Origin: Takakia lepidozioides
Lineage: Eukaryota > Streptophyta > Takakiopsida > Takakiales > Takakiaceae
NCBI GenBank assembly: GCA_030704615.1
Contig: CM060732.1
Location: 10,416,001-10,480,000 of the forward strand
Direction: 5' to 3'
Length of the DNA stretch: 64,000 nucleotides
Below the pieces are notes generated by a model. The model was not told where the DNA came from. It made no database searches and saw only the letters and a program-made list of their open reading frames with translations. The position numbers and the translations under genes were made by a program. Below are positions 1 to 10,992 of the stretch, one piece after another (position 1 is the stretch's first letter; each line of letters opens with the position of its first letter).

Positions 1-117
1 ACCAAGTGGGCAGAAGCCAAAGTGGTTAAGAGGGCCAACGCATAGCCTCTTTCATTTATGAATCTATCATTTCCCGATTCGGATGCCCAAAAGAAATAGT
101 GAGTGACAGAGGATCTT
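1..117 (+). pseudogene. Ty3/Gypsy integrase core fragment
   Basis: The plus strand reads TKWAEAKVVKRANA and then, after a frameshift near position 45, ASFIYESIISRFGCPKEIVS followed by DRGS. This is the catalytic-core region of a Ty3/Gypsy integrase, where KWAEA and the RFG-P-I-SDRG motif surround the second catalytic Asp. The fragment starts before the window and stops abruptly after DRGS at about 117, so it is a relic. No LTR, reverse transcriptase or RNase H is visible here. Confidence 0.8.
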
Positions 118-366
118 GATAACGGCTATGCTACGAGGGACAGACAACGAGGGTCACAACGGGACATACCGGGTAGTGATGGACGTACACTACCTGAGCC
201 ACAAGCAGAGACGGCTAAGTACGCGGTACTTAGCCAATGGCGGGACAAGGGTACATTACCACGAGAGCAGTAGTGGGTAGTGTAGTAACCGTGAGCCGTG
301 AACCACGATATCACACGGCCACCTTAGCATCGGCTTTAACCAATAGAGGGAGTAGTGGACCGTTTG
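118..366. other. Unassigned stretch before MULE element 1
   Basis: No coding potential or recognisable repeat is seen between the integrase relic and the MULE terminus at 367. The nine bases before the terminus (358-366, GACCGTTTG) would be the target-site copy. They have no visible partner because the far end of the element is lost. Confidence 0.5.
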
Positions 367-455
367 AGGTTAGCTATTTCATGAGCATGAGTGGCATGAG
401 CGGCATGAGCGGAGTAGCAAGACAATCGGTTTTCATGAGCAGAAGTACAAATTTT
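367..455 (-). repeat. MULE terminus and CATGAGC array, element 1
   Basis: The 20-bp terminal sequence is followed by closely spaced CATGAGC or CATGAGT heptamers. Comparable heptamer arrays sit at all four termini of this family in the window (near 35,910-35,989, 40,714-40,775, 47,190-47,253 and 63,476-63,540), which points to a functional subterminal motif such as a transposase-binding site. The binding role is inference. Confidence 0.75.
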
Positions 456-1040
456 CGAAAATAAAAAACATTATAAAACATTAATTTAATGCAATGTGTC
501 AGAAAAAACAAATATATTATTCGGCACCTTGAAGGGAAAATTGTAGTTTTGAGAGTTGTGCTCATGATATTTCGTCTTCCGCTCATGCCAATTCTCAGCG
601 ACATGTGCAAAAATGGCGCCGAATTTCGCGGTAATAGGTCTCTCTGGCGAAAAATGCCGAATTCCGCGGCTATAGGTCCCCTCATGACAGGTGTGTAAGC
701 CCAAAATTTGGAAATGTGGCGCCAAATTTCGGTACATGGTGCCGGGGATTGCATAGATGTTGGGCAGTTCTGGGCCATGTAACTGGAAATTCGGCGCCAT
801 TTTTCCAGACACAGGGGTACCAGTGCATGTTGGGACTTAGCCAGTTTTCGGCCCAAAATAGAGAAATTCGGCGCCATTTTTCCAGAAATGGCCCCACAAC
901 TGCTTCTGTTGGATCTCAGTTTGAATGGAATATTGCCTCATTCCAGGAGTTTTGGGGTGCATTTCATTACACTGCAAAAAAAGGTCTGATGCATGAAAAT
1001 ACAATTGAAAATATCCATATGGAGGATTCCCTTTGCCCCA

Positions 1041-4000
1041 TCAATGATTTCTGGAATCCCTAAGGAGGAGTTTGTGCAGCTCGTTCACGCTCAACGCCGG
1101 TGCATGAATAAAGTCATCAATAGTCACGTTCATCCTCAACCTCTTCAGGTAAATGTAATACAGATGCTTGCACGGATAATACTTTGAACCCTTCTTTGCT
1201 TCCATCAACGAGAAGTCCGTACAATTCCAAGTCGGCTCCACTCCAATCGTAATTGTGTATACATCGTCGCGTACAGCCGAACCGGCCGTTACCATCCGAT
1301 AAACACGCCCAAGGCCGGGTGGAGGTACGTCCACGGAGCTCTGAATAGTGCAAGCCATCCCAAGAGCATTGGCAATCTGAGTCTCATTCAACTTGTTGGG
1401 AGGGTGTCATCTCTTCACTCTTCCGAATCGCATTGTGGGATGTGCAGAATTGTCCAATCCGTCTCTACTGGACCGAGCAGTCTGCAATGGTTGGGTCTGA
1501 GGAACCGGAAATGCATGGGCCGGGACGTCTATGCGTTGCACCATTCGAAATCCTACTGCAGATAGAGCATCCGCCTCATTCTGAGAGAGACTGCAACCCG
1601 GTGCAACAGGCCAGACGCCCGGAGGCTCCGGCATTCCCTGAATCCCGTACTAGGGCTTGCCAAATACACAGGTGATTATGTCGTGCCTACAGAACCAAAA
1701 CGTCTGCGTTATGGCGTGAGCAAATGTGGGAGTCAAAAATTTGCCGCTGAAACAAGGTGCATGTACAGCACCGTGTGGGTTCCTCCGAATCATCTCACCA
1801 CAGCGTGCTCTCGTATCCACCCGGATGACGCAACACTTCCCTCGAAATGCCGGCAATGTCCTTGCAATTCTCCACTGTGACTCCGACACTCTTGTCTCCA
1901 CAATGGGAATGTTGTACTGCTTTACTACAGATGGCTCGTTATGTTGCCCGGGCACGTGCCCTGTGCTCAAAGGAGATGGCGATCTTGAACGTGCAGGACT
2001 TGCGGTGCTCGACGAGACCTCCCCGGGCAACATCACAGGACCACGAGGGAGCGTGCAAATATTCTTGTCAGCTCGCCATGAATCCTCTTCTCCGTCAGGT
2101 GCCTCGTCAAGTCTTCGTCTCACTGGACGAGTATGAACATCTCCTTCCAAATGTTGGCCTCTTCGAAGCAATGGCGTGTCCCGAAGGCCCTCTCGCAAGG
2201 CCGCCGCCCACTTCCGAGGATTCTTCGATCTGGAGGCAGTCCGCATCAGCATTTCCTGTCTGTCCGGCCCCAAGCCCCACTGTTTCCCTTTCAAGAACTC
2301 GTTGTACCTGCTTTGCTGCATAATTGACCTCACAATGTCCTCCGTTGTGGCAGTGAGGATGTCCACCAGATGCGCCGCAGAGGAGGCACGCAAGGAAGAA
2401 TGCACTGATTCGGCCATGTTTGTCGTGGGCATGTCGGTGTCGGAGTCGAGACACATTTCCTGCACAAGCACATGTTGAGGTTACAAGCAAGTTACAAATA
2501 ATGCCAAGAATAATATTCAACGGGACGCGAATTCGTGCAACTCACCTCCCGCATATAGTCGCCGAACTGGAGGAAACGATAATGCCACCATGCTAGCCAA
2601 CTGACCATTGCTCCCTCGTCTGATTTCCTTACAACACCTGATGATGTCCACCAAGCCCGTATACATGCAAACTGTGTCTCTGCATCATCCAAGGTGGGAG
2701 CGCGCTTCTACGCAAGACACATGGAACGGTGCTCCTCTCTGAAATCTGGCGCCACGAGCCTGCTTGTGTACTGCGAAAGGCTCTGCAGAAAATGGAACCC
2801 ACAAGATCTCTCCTTGCCTTCCATGGGAACATTGGGGTCTTGCCTATACACCCTTCGGATGGCAGCCCAATTTGCTTGTGCGTTGTCCGCCATGAAACCA
2901 CGGAAATTGGGAGGGGGCAATCCCGCCTTGGCCATATGTTCGTTTATTCCCTGCCAAAGAAGCATCTCCGATTGTGTGTCCTCTCCTTTCATCTCACAAA
3001 TAGCAATTGTCATTAGCATCTTGCAGTGGGTGTCGTAGACATGTGCACCCATTGTCACCCACTGGTGATTTGTAATTCGCTTGATATGGTCAAACATGAC
3101 CCAACTGTTTGACAAGTCCCCACTTGTCATCCTGTCGACTAGTTCGACGCCGCTGCCAGGTCCACACGTGGACATTTTGAATACGAAACAACGATCTGCC
3201 TCAGTCCCTTGTCCTGGAAACCTACTTCCATGAATGTAGTCATATCCACATCGTCGCTTCATCTCCAGAATGGAGTGCATATCCGAGCCACGCCCAATTT
3301 TCTGTTTGCATGACATAATGTGGTTTCGGACATTTGGTGAACAGACGTGGGACACTGACTCCAGCAATGCCTCCATTTCCTTCTCATCGAGAGGAACTCT
3401 ATCGGAGCTGTCTTCCGACATAATTCTGGCCAACGTCATCTTATGGGCAGCTTGGAGCTGTATCTTTTTGGGTTTGGCACCCGGTCTCAACTTAACCTCT
3501 TGCTGAACAAGCTGCTCTGCCTCGTGGGCAGCCTCCCGCGAGTTCCCCCTCGCCAATTTGTGACAATGGGAACCAACGTGTATGCAAGCTCGGGTGAGGT
3601 CAGGGAAACGGTGCAACACATAGAACTGCTTGGCATTACAAACAGACATGCAGTGTGGTGGTTCTTTGCAATGCGCACACTTAAATGTGGAGTTCGGAAC
3701 CTTCTCCTGAGCTCGAAATGGTTGATGAGCTGTGCCTGTCCAATCGGTCTCGTTCCTGTGACCTCTGGATTTAAAGTGGAAGCAAGTTGGGGAGAAACAC
3801 CGCAACGCGCCAGCACAAACAACGTAGCGCACCTGCACACCATCGAGCATCTTCATGCTGGTGGTTTTGGTAACGCACCAAGGATGACCGTCATGTTTTC
3901 TATCCATATCTGTCAACATTCCGGACGCCCTCGAGTAGTCCGTCCGAGGAGGGAACTCAAAGAAGATATTATCGTCGACGTCTGCGGGAAGGCATGTAAC

Positions 4001-4753
4001 CGATTTAATTGCGAACTTACTGTAGTCCAGCCCGGCCAGCTCCGAGCGGTGTCCCTCCATGTGAAGCCCTCGCAGAATTTCAAGAATGGATCGAACTGCG
4101 GTGCTCGTGCTGGGAATATGACTCCCTCGTCCACTGACGTCCATTGAGGACTTGCCTGATCTCCAGGACGATATCGGAACTTCAATGACCTCGTCTGAGT
4201 CGGACAGGTTGTGAACAACCCGGTTCTCGCTCGTCTTCATTGATGGGTTCGGCTCTGGATTTACTTCGTTGCGGACTTCTCTCTTTGAGGTACCCACTCT
4301 CTGATTCGCGGATTGTTTCGTGGAAGGCGCCAGGATAGAAGGTGCATTTGGCGGGCAAATGAAGTCCCCAACAGCCCTGTATATGACGTTGTCCGATGGT
4401 GGAACTCGCCATTCCCTGCCATCGCCGAAATCATCGTGGAGCACAACAATACTCTCGACAACAACGCCGTTTGAGTCCTTCATTTCCTCCTCCAAAAAAA
4501 CCGACCCCGGTTTCAGGTGGTATCGAACGCACAGATATTTCTCCATCACACGGCAGATGTCCCCTCTGCACGGAAATGAAGCTCTATGCTCGTGAGGAGG
4601 GTAGTACACTGTAGCGCTCGGGTTTTCCGCCATGGGAGATGTGCACACAAGACTGCCAGGATGACGTGCGGGCAAGCTCCCTGGTAGAAGGGGGATGCAG
4701 CGATGGGAAGGAATGCAGTGCCGATTTGTCCGAGCGACAAAAGCCTGATCCAA
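1041..4753 (-). pseudogene. MULE-type transposase with SWIM-like finger (element 1)
   Basis: This is a two-exon gene. Exon 1 runs from about 4,753 (the better start may be MAEN at 4,633) to 2,546, and exon 2 from 2,459, joined in frame by GT-AG (86-bp intron). Seen in order: an acidic, Ser-rich N-terminus; a Cys/His-rich zinc-binding segment around residues 315-395 (CFSPTCFHF, CAHCKEPPHC, HVGSHCHK); a DDE-type core with MADNAQAN near residue 621 and CGFHFLQS near 651; and, in exon 2, TTNMAESVHSSL, which fits the third acidic residue of MULE transposases. A SWIM-like finger follows at about 1,160-1,250 (NCTDF then CKHL). In-frame stops at 2,708 (element 2 has Trp there), 1,650 and near 1,407 make it a pseudogene. 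Assignment to MULE also rests on the 9-bp target duplication of element 2. The exact position of the first catalytic Asp is uncertain. Confidence 0.82.
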
Positions 4754-4957
4754 ATCCAGGGAGCCAACTATCTCAAAAAACCACAGTCAGAGTGTTAATG
4801 AACCTTGTCTCCGGAATGCGGCCCCTGGTCTTTGCGCAATAACTGCCAACGGTATGTAGTCGGAAAGTGGGGGGCTGCCCGGATGATGTTGGCTGAAGGG
4901 GAGAAGCCGGCACCGGGCCGTCACATTACTACCCCCGGATGGAAATTCGGCACCGAG

Positions 4958-6140
4958 AATGATTTGTGCGGAGGCATGGAAACCTGAAGGAGCAGGGATA
5001 GATTCATCCAAGTGGGCCAGATTTCAAGCACAAAATTACCTATGACTTCATGTGGATCAATAGCTACAAGAAACGTGCATGGGTAGATGGTCAATTAAAG
5101 GGAGCAGCTGCAGCGGCACAGTTGATAAAATCAGGCACCTCAACCATGACCACAGCTTCTGGAAGAGGATCAAGAGAGGGAGTCCACAATGCCTTTTTTG
5201 GCACTTCTGGGCATGTGAAGATGCTTTGTGAGGCAGGCAGACTGAAAGAGGCTCTACAAACTTTACGCTAAATGTTTTTCTACTCGACACCCTTGTCAAC
5301 ATGTATGTTAAGTGCGGGAGCATCATGGATGCTCACCAAATGTTCAATCGAATGCCTCAACGATCATTGATCACGTGATAATGTTGGCAGGATTTACCAA
5401 GCATGGATGCGGTATGAATGCTTTGGAGACCTATGAGCAAATGCTGCGCGAAGGGGTGAAGCCCAACCACATCACATTTGTTTGTGTTTGCAATGCGTAT
5501 GCAAGGCTGGGAGCTCTGGAAATGGAGGCGGGATGGAGGCTTTGGAGACCTATTATCAAATGATGGGGGAAGGGGTGAAGCCCGACCACATAACGTTTGT
5601 GTGCGTTTGCAAGCCTGGCACCCTAGAAAAGGGCAAAGAGGTGCATGGTTACATCACCAAATCTGCAATTGTACCATATGTGATTCTGAACAATTTGGTG
5701 TCATGGAACGCCATGCTTTCAGAATATGCACATCAGGGGCATGGGATGGAGGCCTTGGAGACCTATGAACAAATGATGGGGGAAGGGGTGAAGTCCACAT
5801 CACATGTGTGTGCGTTTGCAATGCTTGTGCAAGCCTGGCAGCCCCTGAATTAAGGAAGACGCTACTTCGATTCCCTGAGTCAAGATCATGGTGTCACTCC
5901 GATAGTAAAGCACTTTTGCTGCATGGTGGACTTCTTGGACGTGCGGGACAACTGGATGAGGCAGTGGACCTGATTAATAAAATGCCAACCAATCCAGATG
6001 TTGTGGTGTTGAAGGCCTTGCTTGGTGCCTGCAGAATTTATGTCAATGTGGAGGTGGCAGAACGTGCGGCAAACCATGTCGAAGTTTGCAAACCCCATGG
6101 AAGGGACGACCACAGCTAACAGAAGCTATTGAGCATATTG
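4958..6140 (+). pseudogene. PPR gene copy 1 (decayed PLS-class)
   Basis: The sequence opens with a leader shared with three other places in the window (WINSYKKRAWVDGQLK, 5,050-5,100), then continues through shifting frames with PPR repeats. Recognisable pieces are FTKHGCGMNALETYEQM (5,400-5,450), REGVKPNHITFVCVCNAYAR (5,450-5,510), a second repeat at 5,570-5,640 and a third at 5,720-5,800. The tail keeps E-motif text (RAGQLDEAVDLINKMPTNPD, near 5,940-6,000, then LLGACRIYVNVEVAERAA). Several repeats are missing compared with a full PLS protein, and frameshifts separate the pieces, so it cannot make a working organellar RNA-binding protein. Its 5' edge abuts the truncated end of MULE element 1. 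Confidence 0.8.
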
Positions 6141-6719
6141 AGAAAAATGATGTGAAGGGACTCTTGTCCTGAAAAAACAGCACATTTTCATACACTTTAT
6201 TCATCCCTTGGTGTGCTGGATTCACAGTGGCTTCCTTGAATGAACAAAGACAACAGCAACATCAAGGAGGACTCTTTGAAACCTATACGTAGACAATTCC
6301 AGGTGTGGTCCAAGGGAAAAATTCGCAGAAAATTACTTGAGACTAGGTTCATTTGCCTCAACACGGAAAGCAGTTTACGAAGTAAGTGATCTCTGCAGAG
6401 AGAAGTATCGTTTTACATTGTAGGTCGCTCTCATCTTTATTAGTATTAGTTCCCCCAACTTCACTACAAAACAAGAGCTTGCAAGAATTATGCATTCCAC
6501 AGCTAACTCTCTACATGCCCTTCTTGCCTGGCTCTCTCTGGTCATATGGCGATTGAAAAGTCATCAATAATAGAATGGTCAAAAGTATGCAGGATTTACA
6601 TGATTGACAACCACAGCCTCAAGTGTCCCAACATGGACTAATGACCATTATGTGGATGTGACTCGTAAGGTAAGATGGGATCTCACCGAGTGTTTTGAGG
6701 TAGAAACCCTCTAGGAGGC
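6141..6719. other. No gene seen
   Basis: No coherent coding sequence, RNA gene or repeat could be recognised in this stretch downstream of PPR copy 1. Confidence 0.5.
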
Positions 6720-7097
6720 TTAAGGAGTAAGATCTCCTTGTCTGGAATAGTGATGGTCCATAGGAATGTAATTGAATTGGAGATGTCGAGTGAACCTAGC
6801 CCATTCATGGTCTACTAAGGATGGGGGTTTGTGTGCGCCATTGTATGTGTGGCCGAGTAGTGCGATGTCTCTGTTGAAGTCCCCTGCTAGTATGACATGG
6901 TGGTGTTGGTATTTCGGGTGGGTAATTGTTTTAGAGATTGTGCTCAAAATTTCTATGGCATCACCCAATGTGACATCCAAAATAGCACCAATTACAGGGG
7001 TAGTCAATTTTGGCACTTTCCTACCTTGAACACACTTGCCAGATCTGGTAAGCCTCTCATCATTTGTCTCATCCTTGGTGAGGTTTGAAAATCTCAA
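6720..7097 (-). mobile_element. LINE endonuclease fragment
   Basis: The minus strand encodes the C-terminal half of an endonuclease/exonuclease/phosphatase domain. It includes VILAGDFNRDIALLGHTYNG and, further on, YSRQGDLT. The same wording occurs in the LINE at 55.8-56.6 kb (ILASDFNRDIALSGHTYN, YSRQGG), so this is a small scrap of that family. The GDFN motif holds catalytic residues of the family. Neither a reverse transcriptase nor an ORF1 is attached. Confidence 0.8.
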
Positions 7098-7937
7098 CTT
7101 CTCAGCAGCACAATGATCCTATCAAGATTTCGTAACAGTACACCGCTTCAAGTTAGTAGCCATCTTTACTTCAGCATTCGATCACCCTTCCTTCCAATGG
7201 TGTCACCCTGCAAATCGCCCAAAGATGTGGAGATTTTACAACACACTGTAAGGTTCGGAATGTTTGTCTGCCTTCTTTCATAGCGTGCTTAATCTTGTTC
7301 AATACAGCAACAATCTAGTGAAGAGAGAATGTTAACATCTCCAAACCTTGAAAGCTCTTTCAGGATCATATGAGCTCCACAAGAGGTGATGTGGCACAAC
7401 ATGTTTCATGTGTCAGGTGCCTGCTGCTGCCCAGGCCTCTCTCATCTTCCGAGCTCTTTCTTGCCATGAACCACCAGACTGCATAGTGATAACCTGCATC
7501 GGTTTCCCAAGCCCAGGGTTGATGACTGAAGCATTGTAATGTGCTACAACAAAATGAATACACCAAGTATTGCATAACTTTACAGATGAAACTTAGGGCC
7601 AGAATTATCCTGTTGCTCAACTTGTCTTCAATCATGGAAGATATATCTGACCTCTTAGACCTGGTTGTAGCAGTAGCCTTATTTGAGGGGAGAAAAGGAA
7701 AATAGCATGTCCACACCAACACACAAGGGCCCATTGGATATACTAGAACTGAAAGAGATAAAAAAGGAGTGTCAGACAAAATCTTCCCTCTTGAAGAGAG
7801 GAACATCAACTGAGAGAGAGGATGTACTGATAAGATGTTGTTTGCCATAGACTTCTGGCCATAGATCCCATGCCCAGTTTGGGCGGAACAAAAGGGACCA
7901 GACTACCTTAGTGAGGGGCTCACTCCGGTAGTGGGAC
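7098..7937. other. No gene seen
   Basis: Minus-strand open stretches exist (for example 7,848-7,366) but show no recognisable domain. They are most likely decayed repeat sequence between two LINE pieces. Confidence 0.4.
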
Positions 7938-10465
7938 TTAACCTTGGTACAAACAATTAGTTTGGGGTTTCCAGATATCCTCTAGAAAGCCCTTCACAAA
8001 AGCATCAATCTGCTGTGCATGAGTTGCCCAGCAATTAGGCTCAGCCTCGAAACTTTCGAAGTTGGTGAACAAAGGTGCAGAAACAATGTCCTTGATGTTC
8101 CTGCAGATGGTCACTCTCTGGTGAGAATACATCGGACAAGGTATCAGAAAATGGATATTCTCTTTGTACTGCCCACACATCGGGTAATTACGATCTCCTT
8201 TTCCTCTCTGCATCCGTTTTCTGTTCAAAGGTAGGCTCCCCGCCCTGAGTTTAAATTTCAGTCTAGTGCCCTCGCCCATTTCACAGACTGGAAACCAGTT
8301 CAAGGAAGTTTTATGCGTAACTTTTCATCATCGGACAGTCTTCAGGCATCCGACATGGCGTTAGACATTACAACGTCCAGGTCAGCTTATTTTGCAGGGC
8401 CAATTCATCTGGGCTAATATTTAGATACCTGAAATCTCTTCTACCCTTTTCCGCCAGGACTTAGCCTGTCTAACAGGACAGTCTTGCTTCCAAGAAATAG
8501 AGGTATGCCAAACTCGCCCTGAACACAGCCACAGTAGCTGTTCTAGAGTTTACTGAGATCCTCTCTTTGAGCACCGCAACCTGAATGGATTCTAAAGATT
8601 TAGCATGGTTGAAGTTGTCGACCCACACGGCAGATGCATACTCCAGCGCAGGCCTGATAACATTGCAAAACTGGTCCTTTTAACTTCAGTATTAATGCCT
8701 CTGCAGTGGAAAAATCAGTGAGACCCAAAGCTTTACATTTAGCTGTTGGAACCACCTGCTGTAGATGCACGTCCCAGTTGCAACTAGAGGAAAACTCACG
8801 AACACCGAGATATGTGTAGGAAGGGAGCACAGGGATCTCCAGACATCCCCATGTCCATTTGAGATCCCCTCCTCCCTCCCTACAATCATTGAAAGCCATC
8901 ACTGCACCTTTACTAACACTGGTTTCTAACCTCCACAGGTCAAAGTACCTCTTTGCGCAATCAATCAATCCTGAAGATTGGATGGAGTATCCCCTAGGCC
9001 CATCCACAAACATAAGAGCTGGAATGGTGGCATCACCCACCTTTAAACCCCTCCCTTTCCACATCTTTCAAGCAGCTGATTAATGAAAAAATTAAAGAGC
9101 AGTGGGGAGCGAGTACAGCCTTGAGCTACACCATGGTGAATATCAAAGAAGATAGACTTCTATCCATTAACCATAACACAGCTTTTGGTGTTCACATACA
9201 GGTTGTGAACCATCCTCCACATCTTCCCCCTGACCCCACAAGACCAAAGTCGAAGCCACAACCCATCTCTCGATGATTTGTCATGAGCCTTTTTGACATC
9301 CAGGAAAAAGCCAAAAGTGGGCTTTCCTTCTTTTTTTTCCTTGAATAATCTGGCTTCAGGTGAAGATATGGTCGAAGCAGCCCCTATCTCCGAAAGCCAT
9401 CCTGGCCTTCATGGGAAACAGACTCCAGATCAACCTCAAGACGGGATCTTGTCAGCCTACAAAATAGCTTGCCAACTGCGTTCAAAATTGTGATGCCGCA
9501 ATAGCTCCCAGGCTCTTCTCTGTCACATTTAGTGTGATTCAAACGTTTTTACAATCTCAACCATAGAAGTCACCACTGCACCCTTGTTATTCCTTAAAGC
9601 TGTAATTGCTGACCATTTCTCGGCCAGCATGAACGCCGTCAAGCCAACCAGAACCTTGTGATTCAAGTTAATGCCACAGTACAACTCTTCCCAATACATT
9701 TTCTGCTGAGCCTTTACTAGCTGAGTTACATCTTTTCACAGCTGATAATACTTAGACCACAGCACACTGTCATCTTTGATATTACAGCAGTCCTTATAAA
9801 GCGCCTGTCTCTCAGCGATCTTGAGCTTGATCTCATTGGTCCACCAATTTACTGCTCTTTTGCATACAATCAGTTTCCTTCCAATGATCTTATCAAATGC
9901 CAGCTCTTTCGACTTCACTTCTTGCATCACCTAACCAAGAAGGGAGATCTTGGAGTGATTGGATAAAGTGTGGGAGAGCCTCTTTCAAGGCCAGGACATA
10001 TTCTGTATTGACCTCTTCCTTCTGGAAATTTTCTATGCGCCACTTTCGAATATAACGTTTCACAGATCTCTTGGTGTTAAGAATACACCTTTTATCTCAG
10101 TCCAGACATGAAAGTGGTCAGAAGTACCAAAATCGGTTCTATCAACAACCACCTTGGAACATTGGGGAAACAACTCCTTATCCACTATGATATAATCCAC
10201 TATGGAACGTTTCCCTAGTTTGGGCTTTTTCACGAGTCCACTGCAAAGGGTCTTCTTTTGACCTATTGTTCACGGTCAGAAGCTGAATTTCTTCCAGGCA
10301 TTTGATAAGCCATTTGATATTGGAACTTTGCTCATCCTCTTCAAAAAGCCAATGACCCTTACCCACTCAGGCATTAAAGTCGTCTAACAACACCACACGG
10401 ACTTTGGCAAGGAACTTAGCACAGTCAAGTTCAGAGAATGTACTCTTGAGGTCATCCATGATGTT
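7938..10465 (-). mobile_element. Decayed LINE (endonuclease, RT, zinc-knuckle tail)
   Basis: Reading right to left on the minus strand, the order is that of a non-LTR retrotransposon. An endonuclease piece carries VVLLDDFNA (near 10,370-10,400). A linker contains NWWTNEIKLKIAERQALYKD (9,740-9,930). Reverse transcriptase motifs are GFFLDVKKAHDKSSRDGLWL (near 9,260-9,320), GVAQGC..SPLLFN (near 9,090-9,130), MFVDG replacing the FADD box (near 9,000) and SYTYLGV (near 8,810). The tail has CGQYKENIHFLIPCPMYSHQR-type Cys/His spacing (about 8,110-8,190). Many stops and frameshifts make it inactive. It differs from both the 23.7 kb and the 48-60 kb LINE families. Confidence 0.82.
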
Positions 10466-10479
10466 CTCCCCCATGTCAC

Positions 10480-10935
10480 ATGGAAACAAGTTCAAAGAAG
10501 TTTTCTGCCTAACTTCATTTTCATCAGACAACTTCCTGGCAACAAACATGGCTTTGGACACTACAGCCTCTAAGTCCGATTTATCCAGCAGGGTCAAGAC
10601 TTACGGACTTAGATTCAGATCCTTGAGAATCTCTTCTACCCTCTTCCGCCAGGACTTAGCCTGTTTGACAGGGCTATCCTGCTTCCAAGATATAGAGTTG
10701 ATTTAGGGTATCTGATATTAGTCATACATTGCAGCTGACCCCACCATCTGACCTTGCATTCATCTCGTCGGGAGCTTAAGGGAGGGATGCAAAACTCACC
10801 CCGAACAGCCACATTAGCTGTTTTGGAGCATGCTGACATACACTCCTTAAACACCCCCACTTGAATGGATTCTAGAGACTTAGCCTGGTTGGAGATTCAA
10901 CCCACACTGCAGATGCATACTCCAAGGCAGGCCTG
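10480..10935 (-). mobile_element. Second LINE fragment, C-terminal RT region
   Basis: This piece is a diverged duplicate of 8,330-8,690. Both contain the plus-strand text GCCAGGACTTAGCCTG, followed by a short insertion and then a shared cysteine-rich region, and on the minus strand both begin with RPALEYASAVWV-like wording. It lies immediately upstream, in the same orientation, of the endonuclease of the neighbouring LINE, so two copies of one family sit in tandem. Its right edge near 10,935 lies just beyond the last exon of the RS-domain gene. Confidence 0.7.
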
Positions 10936-10992
10936 AGACAGTCAAGTCCAGCGAGAGACAAACAAAGAGAGCTTCCAATGCCATGAGGAACT

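Larger units (their letters stand above)
367..4955 (-). mobile_element. MULE element 1 (inverted, far end truncated)
   Basis: The terminus at 367 reads AGGTTAGCTATTTCATGAGC, one base different from the right terminus of element 2. It is followed by CATGAGC heptamers (380-445) and then hairpin-type sequence with GGCGCC cores (700-890). A transposase gene occupies the minus strand. Similarity to element 2 runs through the 5' flank of the transposase gene and stops at about 4,955 inside a GGCACC-containing palindrome, where PPR leader sequence takes over. The hairpin arrays and left end that element 2 has are therefore missing. It looks like a 5'-truncated copy that kept the complete transposase 3' part, the reverse of element 2's damage. 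Confidence 0.82.

Noticed and set aside
1117-2520. Plus-strand open frames over the transposase 3' exon
   Set aside because: They are shadows of the minus-strand transposase, whose frame carries the catalytic Glu and SWIM-like motifs.
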